Assembly (NCBI RefSeq): GCF_026385485.1
Contig: NZ_JANIDX010000009.1
Location: forward strand, 1-55,323
DNA length: 55,323 nucleotides
Source of the DNA: Bombella pollinis
Lineage (GTDB): Bacteria > Pseudomonadota > Alphaproteobacteria > Acetobacterales > Acetobacteraceae
Direction: 5' to 3'
In this document: in pieces, positions 1 to 7,186 of the stretch
Numbering within the stretch: the stretch's first letter is position 1
How the letters are laid out: every line of letters begins with the position of its first letter
Made by a program: the position numbers and the translations under genes
The notes under the pieces: generated by a model
Database searches by the model: none
Seen by the model: only the letters and a program-made list of their open reading frames with translations
What the model was told of the DNA's origin: nothing

Positions 1-440
1 ATCATAAGAAATTCCTAAATTATACTGAGCGTCAGCCAACCCTTGCTCTGCTGCTTTCTGGTACCATTCAATGGCTTTCTTATAATCCTGCGGAACTCCT
101 TCGCCGTTTTTGTAAGAAATTCCCAAATTATACTGAGCTTCAGCCAACCCTTGTTCCGCTGCCTTTTGGAAACACTCAACAGCTTTCTTATAATCCTGCG
201 GAACTCCTTCGCCGTTTTTGTAAGAAATTCCCATATTATACTGAGCCTTAACATCTCCTTGCTCCGCTGCTTTCTGGTACCATTCAATGGCTTTCTTATA
301 ATCCTGCGGAACCCCTTCACCGTTTTCGTAAGAAACTCCCAAATTATACTGAGCCTTAGCATCTCCTTGCTCCGCTGCTTTTTGCTCCCGTTCAAATACT
401 TTCTTATAATCCTGCGGTATTCCTCGGTCGCTTTCAAAGG
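1..440. repeat. Four-plus tandem 108-bp repeats encoding Sel1 units
   Basis: The GTAAGAAATTCCCAAATT-type block recurs near 112, 220 and 328 with a truncated copy at position 6, so the period is exactly 108 bases (36 codons). A decayed fifth copy ends near 440. The inner copies are nearly identical in DNA, not only in protein. There are no unique spacers, so this is not a CRISPR array. Confidence 0.85.
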
Positions 441-549
441 ACCTCCCCGAATTATACTGCACATTAGCTTTTTTAACTTTAGGATATCCATATGCTTTTA
501 GGGGTAAGAAACTTGAGAGAATAAATAAACCAATTTCGCTCTTTCTCAT
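1..549 (-). CDS. Exported Sel1-repeat (TPR-like) protein, C-terminus beyond window
   Basis: Read on the minus strand from ATG at 549 the frame stays open to the window edge, so this is the N-terminal 183 residues of a longer protein. A GGAG lies 8 bases before the ATG. The first ~25 residues (MRKSEIGLFILSSFLPLKA) look like a signal peptide. Then come 36-residue Sel1-like units with the pattern YxNGEGVPQDYKKAxEWYQKAAEQG followed by xAQYNLG; the first unit is degenerate and the next three are almost identical. Sel1 repeats form alpha-solenoids that usually mediate protein-protein contacts, often in the periplasm or in secreted proteins. The specific partner cannot be told from the sequence. Repeats this similar suggest recent duplication or gene conversion. 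Confidence 0.85.
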   Translation of the reverse strand, partial: MRKSEIGLFILSSFLPLKAYGYPKVKKANVQYNSGRSFESDRGIPQDYKKVFEREQKAAEQGDAKAQYNLGVSYENGEGVPQDYKKAIEWYQKAAEQGDVKAQYNMGISYKNGEGVPQDYKKAVECFQKAAEQGLAEAQYNLGISYKNGEGVPQDYKKAIEWYQKAAEQGLADAQYNLGISYD

Positions 550-767
550 ATTAAGCTCCATATGAATCCATTATTGACATTATAATTATACTGAATCACT
601 GAAATAGAGAAGGGATTATTAAGAAGCAATCCTCTCACCAAACCCCGAATTGTATAGCAACATTGGGTAACTTTATTCGCAGTCCCTCATAATAAGGATG
701 ACACTGCAAAGGAGCCTCTAAACTGAATAAAATCTGGCTTTTATGCCCAGTGCACGCATACGCCTAG
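550..767. other. Intergenic, nothing recognised
   Basis: This AT-rich spacer lies upstream of the Sel1 gene and downstream of the acid phosphatase gene, both on the minus strand. It presumably holds the Sel1 promoter. I see no clear terminator, RNA gene or conserved short ORF. Confidence 0.5.
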
Positions 768-1403
768 CTACGGGGCAACAGTCTCCATCAATCGAGTTGC
801 AAATGCTTCACCTGCCTTAATATCGGACGCCCAGTGCATCCCACAAATCACGCGACTTTCTGCAAATTGATGGGCTTTTGCTAGGAAGGCAGATCGATGT
901 TCGGGGTATAATTTCGATAAAGCCAATGCTAGCGCGTAGGCACGTACCGTGTGGCCCGAGGGATAGGACCAACTTGTGAGAAAGCGTTGAATATCAATAA
1001 CGCAACTTTGCCCGCCATAATCTATAAAGGGGCGGCGGCGTTGCCATATATATTTCTCTCCGCCCATAGCGCGGCGTGCCATAGCCTGCACGACTCTCAA
1101 TCGCTGCATGAGGGCTTCTTTCTCCACCGGGGAGAGATGCAGTTGTTCAACCTCTACAAAAGCTTGAACAGTCCCTTCATCATTCAGTTTTGCATCCTCA
1201 ACGGCTTGTTGCCATCGTGCCGATCCTATCAACTGTCGCGTTGTTAGATATATCTGCTTATCCAGCTCAGCATCTCGCGAGCCCAAAGCAGGTGGTGGCG
1301 GGAGACGTGACCTCGTAAAGGATGGCCTATGATGCCCTGCTACAAAGCCAGCATAGCCAGCAAGCCCTGCAAGAATCACCATGACAAAAGGAGTGAACCT
1401 CAC
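768..1403 (-). CDS. Class A non-specific acid phosphatase (PAP2 family), periplasmic
   Basis: The protein has 211 residues. All three parts of the class A acid phosphatase signature are present in order: K-x6-RP (KYIWQRRRP), PSGH, and SR-x5-H-x3-D (SRVICGMHWASD). The first ~23 residues form a hydrophobic signal or anchor segment, so the enzyme should act in the periplasm on phosphomonoesters. The start is GTG, preceded at about 8 bases by AAGGGG; an internal ATG at codon 8 is the alternative. It lies 66 bases downstream of glucokinase on the same strand and may share its transcript. The substrate is unknown; this family is broad in specificity. Confidence 0.88.
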   Translation of the reverse strand: MRFTPFVMVILAGLAGYAGFVAGHHRPSFTRSRLPPPPALGSRDAELDKQIYLTTRQLIGSARWQQAVEDAKLNDEGTVQAFVEVEQLHLSPVEKEALMQRLRVVQAMARRAMGGEKYIWQRRRPFIDYGGQSCVIDIQRFLTSWSYPSGHTVRAYALALALSKLYPEHRSAFLAKAHQFAESRVICGMHWASDIKAGEAFATRLMETVAP

Positions 1404-1469
1404 CTTCTACGCCCCTTTATGGAGAGGGTTCCCTCACCTTCTAAGCGAGAGAACCCTATAAAAGATGCC

Positions 1470-2453
1470 CTAAGCTTTGGCTTTATGAGCAAGCTTGCTT
1501 GCATAAGCCGCCGCCGCCCCATAGAGGCCCGGCTGAGGATGCGTAATAATCTTTACAGGCATTTCGCTCATCATAGTTTCAAAACGCCCTTTCGCTAAGA
1601 AACGCTCTGCAAAACCAGAATGAGGCAGAATATTCGCTAATCTTTGCCCAAGGCCCCCAGCAACCACAACACCATGCGCACCATGAGCAAGAGCTAAGTC
1701 CCCAGCCACAGCCCCCAAACTAAGGAAGAAACGCTCTAACGCAGCCGCAGCGAGATTATCCGTCCCTTCCATCGCTGTTGTCCACAAGGCACGATTATCC
1801 TTGATAGTGACAGGGCGGTCCTGCAATTCCGCGATGACTTCATAAAGATTTGTCAGCCCCGGACCAGAGACGATTCGCTCCACAGAGACACGGCGGAAAC
1901 GTGCCCGCAAGGCGCAGAGAATATGATCATCAATGGCATCAAGCGGAGAGAAATCCATATGCCCGCCTTCTGTCTCAATCACATGATACCCCTGCTCTCT
2001 CCGCAGAAGAAGTGCAACACCGAGGCCTGTGCCGGGGCCTAAAATCGTAATCGTCCCCGTATTCGGCAGGTCTGTGTTGGGGCCACAGAGATGATTCATA
2101 TATTCCGGGCCGACTTGAGCAACAGCATGTCCAATCGCACCAAAATCATTGACCAACACAAAATCATCTAAATGCAACCGTGCCCCTAATTGAGCTGGCT
2201 GGATAATCCATGGATTGTTAGTCATTTTGAGGATGTCGCCGTTAATAGGGCAAGCCACAGCAATACCGGCCTCCCGTGGGGCGGAACGACCCAAAGACCG
2301 CTCAAAAGCCTCCCATGCCAATGCAAGCGAAGCATGCTCGGCACATTTTAGCGTTGTAGCCTCACCTAGAGAGACAACTTTGCCCTCTTTAACTTGCGCA
2401 ATGGCAAAACGTGCGTGGGTGCCACCAATATCAACGGCAACAATTTCTTTCAT
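1470..2453 (-). CDS. glk: Glucokinase
   Basis: This 327-residue protein is a bacterial-type glucokinase that phosphorylates glucose with ATP in the cytoplasm, feeding the pentose phosphate or Entner-Doudoroff route. Visible motifs are the phosphate-1 loop DIGGTHARF (8-16), the catalytic region VNDFGAIGHA with Asp103, the nucleotide loop LGPGTGLG (138-145) and EGGH (162-165). The length matches the family. I chose ATG 2453, preceded by AAGGA at 8-10 bases. An in-frame ATG at 2483 has an even stronger AGGGGGG in front and would add ten residues. The preceding SDR gene ends 53-83 bases upstream, so the two may be co-transcribed. Confidence 0.93.
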   Translation of the reverse strand: MKEIVAVDIGGTHARFAIAQVKEGKVVSLGEATTLKCAEHASLALAWEAFERSLGRSAPREAGIAVACPINGDILKMTNNPWIIQPAQLGARLHLDDFVLVNDFGAIGHAVAQVGPEYMNHLCGPNTDLPNTGTITILGPGTGLGVALLLRREQGYHVIETEGGHMDFSPLDAIDDHILCALRARFRRVSVERIVSGPGLTNLYEVIAELQDRPVTIKDNRALWTTAMEGTDNLAAAALERFFLSLGAVAGDLALAHGAHGVVVAGGLGQRLANILPHSGFAERFLAKGRFETMMSEMPVKIITHPQPGLYGAAAAYASKLAHKAKA

Positions 2454-2536
2454 GGACTCGTCCTTCATTTCACCTAAAGGCATATACCCCCCTTTTCCCA
2501 CGCTACGCTGAGAGCTGCAAGTTTGATCAAAAATCA

Positions 2537-3340
2537 CTATCCCTCTGGGTGTTGCATCACATCCAGACGCCGCAAAATCCGATGCGCAATCGGGCGTGGA
2601 AGAAGCATCTCCAACAGGCGCGTCAACTGGAACACCCATGGGAATACGAGAACAGCCCGCCCCGCATTAATGCTGCGTGCAATTTTACGTGCGGCTTTAT
2701 CGACAGGCACAAGGAAGGCTTGCTCACCATCGAGACGCTGGCTCATAGGGGTATCAATAAAGCCGGGAGCAATCAGGCAAACGCGCACGTTGTAAGGGTC
2801 CATCGCGGCACGCAGAGCCGTGCTAAACCGCCCAATCCCTGCCTTAGATCCACTATACACGGTTGCTAAGGGGAGGTCATGGAACGAAGCGACAGACCCC
2901 ATCAATGCGATGCGCCCACGCCGCCGCTCTGCCATACGATTTGCCATCTCTGTAGCCATAGCCACTGGTGTGGCAAAATTGACCATGGACATCCGCAAAG
3001 CTGTCTCCGCAGATTCGGCAAGGGCATTATGTGGGCGAATATCGGCCATCCCAGCTGAGAGAATCAAAATATCGACCGGACATTCATCATCTGCCTTAAT
3101 TAAAGCCGCTAGAGCTTTGTCTGCCTGCGTTAAATCGATACAAAGCGTCTCTACCGCGGCCCCTTTTTTACGAGCGATGGACGCCGTATTTTCAAGACGC
3201 TCCTCATTGCGTCCCCACAATGTCAGCAACACGCCGGGACGTGCGTAATAGGCTGCTAGAGCTGCCCCAATACCGCTGGAAGCCCCCGTAATAAGAATGT
3301 GATGTCGCACTGTCATTGTCTCTTTTTCTGGTCTGGACAT
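2537..3340 (-). CDS. Short-chain dehydrogenase/reductase (SDR)
   Basis: A classical SDR of 267 residues. It has the nucleotide-binding TGASSGIG loop (18-25), SAG in place of the usual NAG (95-97), a catalytic Ser near 149-152, and Y-x3-K at Tyr162/Lys166. The fold therefore binds NAD(P)H and should reduce or oxidise a carbonyl/alcohol pair; the substrate cannot be read from the sequence. AAAGGG stands 6 bases before the chosen ATG. A second ATG at codon 9 is possible. It is divergent from the GNAT-like gene with a 61-base shared promoter region. Confidence 0.85.
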   Translation of the reverse strand: MSRPEKETMTVRHHILITGASSGIGAALAAYYARPGVLLTLWGRNEERLENTASIARKKGAAVETLCIDLTQADKALAALIKADDECPVDILILSAGMADIRPHNALAESAETALRMSMVNFATPVAMATEMANRMAERRRGRIALMGSVASFHDLPLATVYSGSKAGIGRFSTALRAAMDPYNVRVCLIAPGFIDTPMSQRLDGEQAFLVPVDKAARKIARSINAGRAVLVFPWVFQLTRLLEMLLPRPIAHRILRRLDVMQHPEG

Positions 3341-3401
3341 AGTGGCCCTTTCATTTTTTACCCTCTAGCGGGAAAGGTCATGTACGCGTATAGCCATTGC
3401 T

Positions 3402-4583
3402 ATGCAATGTGAAGCGTCAAACCCTCAATCTGGTGAGATCGATGTTCGTCCCGTCGTAACACGGGGAGATTTGCGTCGTTTTATCACACTTCCGCGTCAT
3501 ATCTACAAAGGAATGACAGGCTTTGTCTCCCCTTTGGATATGGAGCAGAGGCATTTACTAAACCCTAAGGAATCTCCTGTTTTCCGGCATGCTGAGATTC
3601 AATACTTCCTTGCATGGCGTGATGGCAAGCCAGTTGGGCGAATCGCTGCTATTGTTGATCTCAAAGCCATTGAACATTGGCAGGAAGTGATCGGCCAATT
3701 TGGTGCGTTAGATGCTTTGCCAGAATCCCCCATTGTTTCCGCCCTTCTACAGAAGGTAGAGGAATGGCTACAAAAACGGCAGATTTCCAAGGTCCGCGGC
3801 CCTGTGACCCTTAGTGGAAATGCGGAGACTGGCACCATGGTGGAGGGGCAATGCTCTGCCCCTATGATTGCGATTCCTTGGCATCCGAAAGGCTTGGATG
3901 AGTTCATCCGCCAAGCTGGCTATAAAAAGACACAAGACCTCCTAAGCTATCGTTTAGAGCTAGGTGATAATACGGAGGAACGTTTTAAAGTCCCCGGTAA
4001 TTTGAAGCTCGGCGAAGGGCGGTTAAGCAGCATCACAACGCGGAATCTCTCCAAAAAAGAAATCACCACCCAAGGGGAAGTGCTGCGGAAGCTCTATAAT
4101 GATGCGTGGTCACATAAATATAATTTTGTGCCCATGCAGGATTATGAGATGACGGCCATGATTGAGCAAATCAAGCCGTTACTCCGCCCCGAGCATTATG
4201 TGCAGATTGACCAGAATGGTGAGCCTGTTGCCATGGCTATGGTATTGCCGAATCTTTACGATATTGCAGGGGATTTAGGCGGGGCCCCTAGCCCGCTGGG
4301 ATGGGTGCGCCTCGGTTATCGCTTAGCGACACATAAGTTTCATTCCGCCCGCGTGATTCTCCTTGGTGTTACGAGCAAATTGCGCGGGACCATGCTTGGC
4401 TCACTCCTGCCATCCCTCGCGATTGTTGAGCTGATGCGCCGGGGGCATAATTTGCCTTATACATGGGTCGAACTCGGCTGGGTTTTGGAAAGTGATACAG
4501 GTATGAGAAATCTTGCCGAATCGCTCGTCCCTCACCCGCATAAACGGCATCGTTTATATGAAAAAGAACTACCTCCCGCATAG
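3402..4583 (+). CDS. GNAT-fold acyltransferase-like conserved protein
   Basis: The protein has 393 residues. The region around residues 60-75 (FLAWRDGKPVGRIAAIVD) is the typical beta4-beta5 strand pair of GNAT acyltransferases, and a second GNAT-like half covers the C-terminal third (DQNGEPVAMAMVLPNL). It resembles a conserved alphaproteobacterial family usually annotated as N-acetyltransferase-like or, less reliably, dATP pyrophosphohydrolase. No catalytic residue can be assigned. The ribosome-binding site before ATG 3402 is weak. It converges with thiL with only 15 bases between the stops. Function unknown. Confidence 0.7.
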   Translation: MQCEASNPQSGEIDVRPVVTRGDLRRFITLPRHIYKGMTGFVSPLDMEQRHLLNPKESPVFRHAEIQYFLAWRDGKPVGRIAAIVDLKAIEHWQEVIGQFGALDALPESPIVSALLQKVEEWLQKRQISKVRGPVTLSGNAETGTMVEGQCSAPMIAIPWHPKGLDEFIRQAGYKKTQDLLSYRLELGDNTEERFKVPGNLKLGEGRLSSITTRNLSKKEITTQGEVLRKLYNDAWSHKYNFVPMQDYEMTAMIEQIKPLLRPEHYVQIDQNGEPVAMAMVLPNLYDIAGDLGGAPSPLGWVRLGYRLATHKFHSARVILLGVTSKLRGTMLGSLLPSLAIVELMRRGHNLPYTWVELGWVLESDTGMRNLAESLVPHPHKRHRLYEKELPPA

Positions 4584-4598
4584 GGCGCAGTGTTTCTC

Positions 4599-5543
4599 TC
4601 AGAAATGCTGCCACCCGGAGCGAGAAAAACGGAGCGGCTTACCTTCCTCATCCAACATTGTAACCCCTGCTCCCTCTCTCACCTCCCCAATCCGCGTAAT
4701 GGGAACAGACTGTGCAGCGCACTGCGCTTGTAGGGCTGCTTCTTTTGCGGCAGGGCATGTAACGAGCAGCTCATAATCATCGCCCCCTAGCAAAATACGC
4801 TCTTTATGCTGTGCAAGATGCTTCTGAACAGCCGGGGTAAGGGGCAATCTCTCCTCATATAGCGTGATGGAGACGCCTGATTCTTCAGCGATATGACCAC
4901 AATCTTGGATGAGCCCGTCTGAAATATCCATGGCGGCACTCACAATCCCATAAAGGGATAAGCCAATGCGCGGCGTTGGTACGCGATAGGCTTGGGTTAA
5001 AGAGCCATCTTCATCCTCTAACGCTCCCAGCCGCGCCTGCAACCCAAGAGTTGCACGCCCTAAACTCCCCGTTACCCAAACACCATCGCCCGGCTGACTT
5101 CTATCCCGGCGGAGGGCTTCACCCTTACGGACACTCCCCAAAATCGTAACACCAAGCACCAACGGGGATGGGCTGCCAGTCGTATCCCCTCCTAACAGAT
5201 GAAACTCAAAGGTTTTTTGGTCCTCAGCGAGTCCTTTTGCAAAATCAGTAAACCATGCCTCATCATAATGCCGATGAGGCGGAACGCTTACATTCAACAT
5301 ATAACCACGGGGACGACTACCCATGGCAGCGAGGTCGGAAAGATTGCAGCGTAAGAGCTTCTGCGCGATGGTTTTAGCAGGGTCATCAGGGAGGAAATGC
5401 AGTCCTTCGACCATCGTATCGCTAGAGAGAACAAGCTCCTCCCCCGCGGGAAGGTCCATCACGGCACCATCATTACGCAGCTCCATAGCACCAGCTCCCG
5501 CTAAGGGACGGAAATGCCGTGCTATGAAATCAAACTCACCCAT
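4599..5543 (-). CDS. thiL: Thiamine-monophosphate kinase
   Basis: This 314-residue protein matches ThiL, which phosphorylates thiamine monophosphate to the cofactor thiamine diphosphate in the last step of vitamin B1 synthesis. It begins with GEFDFIARHF and continues with the conserved SSDTMVEGLHF metal and substrate segment (about 41-51) and the LSDLAAMG helix. The internal MDISDGL motif and the C-terminal LLGGDDYELL segment are also typical. It starts 5 bases after the nusB stop and forms the last gene of nrdR-nusB-thiL, an arrangement seen in many proteobacteria. Confidence 0.95.
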   Translation of the reverse strand: MGEFDFIARHFRPLAGAGAMELRNDGAVMDLPAGEELVLSSDTMVEGLHFLPDDPAKTIAQKLLRCNLSDLAAMGSRPRGYMLNVSVPPHRHYDEAWFTDFAKGLAEDQKTFEFHLLGGDTTGSPSPLVLGVTILGSVRKGEALRRDRSQPGDGVWVTGSLGRATLGLQARLGALEDEDGSLTQAYRVPTPRIGLSLYGIVSAAMDISDGLIQDCGHIAEESGVSITLYEERLPLTPAVQKHLAQHKERILLGGDDYELLVTCPAAKEAALQAQCAAQSVPITRIGEVREGAGVTMLDEEGKPLRFSRSGWQHF

Positions 5544-5548
5544 AGATT

Positions 5549-6037
5549 TTACCTTTGTGTCGCGCTGTTGCCTTCAGCTTTCTGACGCGCGAACTTATCC
5601 AAAATGCCATTGACCATCTTCGGCTCATCCCCGTTAAAGAAGCCATGAGCAACATCAAGATATTCATTAATAGCAATTTGAACGGGCAAATCGGCCATCA
5701 ATTCACCGAGAGCAGCGCGTAAAAGGGCACGAAGCACCGGGTCCAGCCGTCCCATAGGCCAGCTCTCGGGTAATAATTGCACCAAAGCTGCATCGATAGC
5801 GTCTTGCTTTGCTACAGCTTGGAGAACAATCTCATCTAACAAAGTAAGGTCGGCATCAGGAATATAACCATCCTCAAAACTACCGGCAGAGTTATTCCGG
5901 CGATGGCGTGAGAACTCTGCGAGGACAGATTCCGCATTCATGCCAGTTTGTTCACATTGATACAGAGCTTGCGTTGCCGCCATGCGGGCAATCGTGCGGC
6001 TGCGTTTACGAGGAGGAGCGGAAGGCGCGTTAGTCAT
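5549..6037 (-). CDS. nusB: Transcription antitermination factor NusB
   Basis: A 162-residue all-helical NusB. The N-terminus (RTIARMAATQALYQCEQTG) and the C-terminal half (LRALLRAALGELMADLPVQIAINEY read in two pieces, then GFFNGDEPKMVNGILD) carry the usual signature. NusB binds boxA of rRNA leaders with NusE (S10) and prevents premature termination. Its ATG overlaps the nrdR stop by 4 bases, implying translational coupling, and thiL follows after 5 bases. Confidence 0.95.
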   Translation of the reverse strand: MTNAPSAPPRKRSRTIARMAATQALYQCEQTGMNAESVLAEFSRHRRNNSAGSFEDGYIPDADLTLLDEIVLQAVAKQDAIDAALVQLLPESWPMGRLDPVLRALLRAALGELMADLPVQIAINEYLDVAHGFFNGDEPKMVNGILDKFARQKAEGNSATQR

Positions 6038-6510
6038 GAGGTTTCCTGCGAGGGATTAGAAGGCATATTCATATCAGTAAGAATCTTCGAGAACGCCTCA
6101 ATCTCCCGAAAATCTTTATACACGCTTGCAAAGCGGACATAAGCCACGCCATCAAGGCTACGGAGAGCTTCCATTGCTAACTCGCCAATGCGCCGCGATG
6201 GTATATCTTGCTCGCCAGAAGCCTCTAGCTGCCGCACTAACTTATTAAGCAAATGCTCTTGTTGAACATCATCAACAGGACGTTTGCGCAACGCAATACG
6301 AATAGAGCGCGCAAGCTTATCGCGATCAAACGGGATGCGGCGGCCATCAGCCTTAATGACGGTAAGCTCGCGCAGTTGCACACGCTCAATCGTTGTAAAG
6401 CGTTGGGCACATGCACAGCAAACACGCCGCCGCCGAATAGCCGCGCCATCCTCTGTGGAGCGACTATCCTTTACCTGTGTTTCTTGATGTCCACAAAAAG
6501 GGCAATGCAT
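6034..6510 (-). CDS. nrdR: Transcriptional repressor NrdR
   Basis: NrdR, 158 residues, represses ribonucleotide reductase genes in response to ATP/dATP. The protein begins MHCPFCGHQETQVKDSR, with an N-terminal zinc ribbon of two Cys pairs (CPFC near residue 3 and CCAC near 31) followed by an ATP-cone domain (VIKADGRRIPFDRDKLARSI). The frame is open farther upstream, but the family start MHCPFCG fixes the ATG at 6510. First gene of nrdR-nusB-thiL; no NrdR box was recognised in its own upstream region. Confidence 0.95.
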   Translation of the reverse strand: MHCPFCGHQETQVKDSRSTEDGAAIRRRRVCCACAQRFTTIERVQLRELTVIKADGRRIPFDRDKLARSIRIALRKRPVDDVQQEHLLNKLVRQLEASGEQDIPSRRIGELAMEALRSLDGVAYVRFASVYKDFREIEAFSKILTDMNMPSNPSQETS

Positions 6511-6676
6511 GGCATATTCCACAAACAATAACGGTAAGGCCACGCTTGATTGCTTGACCCAACATGCCACGCAGTCTATCGGAAATAAGCGCATTGAGGA
6601 ATATGAAAGGGTCTTTTTCTTGCGCTCTTGAGGCGTTTCGTAACGTCATTCCGCGAGAATGAGAGAGGATATAATT

Positions 6677-7165
6677 ATGCAATATAGTGCCTTTTCAGCA
6701 GCTGCGTTACTTTTAGCGTTTCAGAGCAGCATAGCAATGGCCGCTAATACACCTACAGCACCGAGTGTTAAGGACATTACCGTTAGCGATACGGCTTTAC
6801 ATACACGCTATAAAGAGGCCCCTTTTGCTTTTGGGACCTTCACTCTTACCAATCACAGCACAACCGATTTATTATTGCGCGGTATTTCTTCCCCTAGCTG
6901 CAATAGCGTAACCTCTAACCGGAATAGCCAAGTTGCCATTCAATCACCTAACGATATGGATGATATGTTCCAACATATGGCCATCCCGCGTGAGAGTACG
7001 CTTGTTTTTCCCACCAGTGAGTATCATCTTATTTGCCACGGGCTGAAAGTCCCTTATCAACCGGGGAATGCGCTCTCTTTTACATTTCACTTCCAAAATG
7101 TAGGGGATGTAACTGCCTCCTTTACAATGCAACCGATTGTTGAGGAGAGAAATGTCGGCCCGTAA
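6677..7165 (+). CDS. PCu(A)C-like periplasmic copper chaperone with altered ligand set
   Basis: The protein has 162 residues with a signal peptide cut near residue 23 (SIAMAA). The body has the pattern of the PCu(A)C/DUF461 cupredoxin-like fold: GTFTLTNHSTTDLLLRGISS, a Met-rich loop (NDMDDMFQHM), then YHLICHGLKVP. In the family the site is built from two His and two Met and delivers Cu(I) to cytochrome oxidase. Here the first His is absent and a Cys (LICHG) stands where the last Met is expected. Copper binding is thus plausible but not assured. Start at 6677 follows GAGAGGA; an in-frame ATG 18 bases upstream would overlap that site. Confidence 0.72.
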   Translation: MQYSAFSAAALLLAFQSSIAMAANTPTAPSVKDITVSDTALHTRYKEAPFAFGTFTLTNHSTTDLLLRGISSPSCNSVTSNRNSQVAIQSPNDMDDMFQHMAIPRESTLVFPTSEYHLICHGLKVPYQPGNALSFTFHFQNVGDVTASFTMQPIVEERNVGP

Positions 7166-7186
7166 TGGCTGCTCGCACTTGCCTTA

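Noticed and set aside
1..440. CRISPR-like periodicity
   Set aside because: The 108-bp period has no unique spacers and is a translated 36-residue repeat.
15..491. 158-codon ORF inside the Sel1 region on the minus strand
   Set aside because: It is an out-of-frame shadow of the Sel1 repeats; the true frame shows signal peptide and repeat consensus and continues past the edge.
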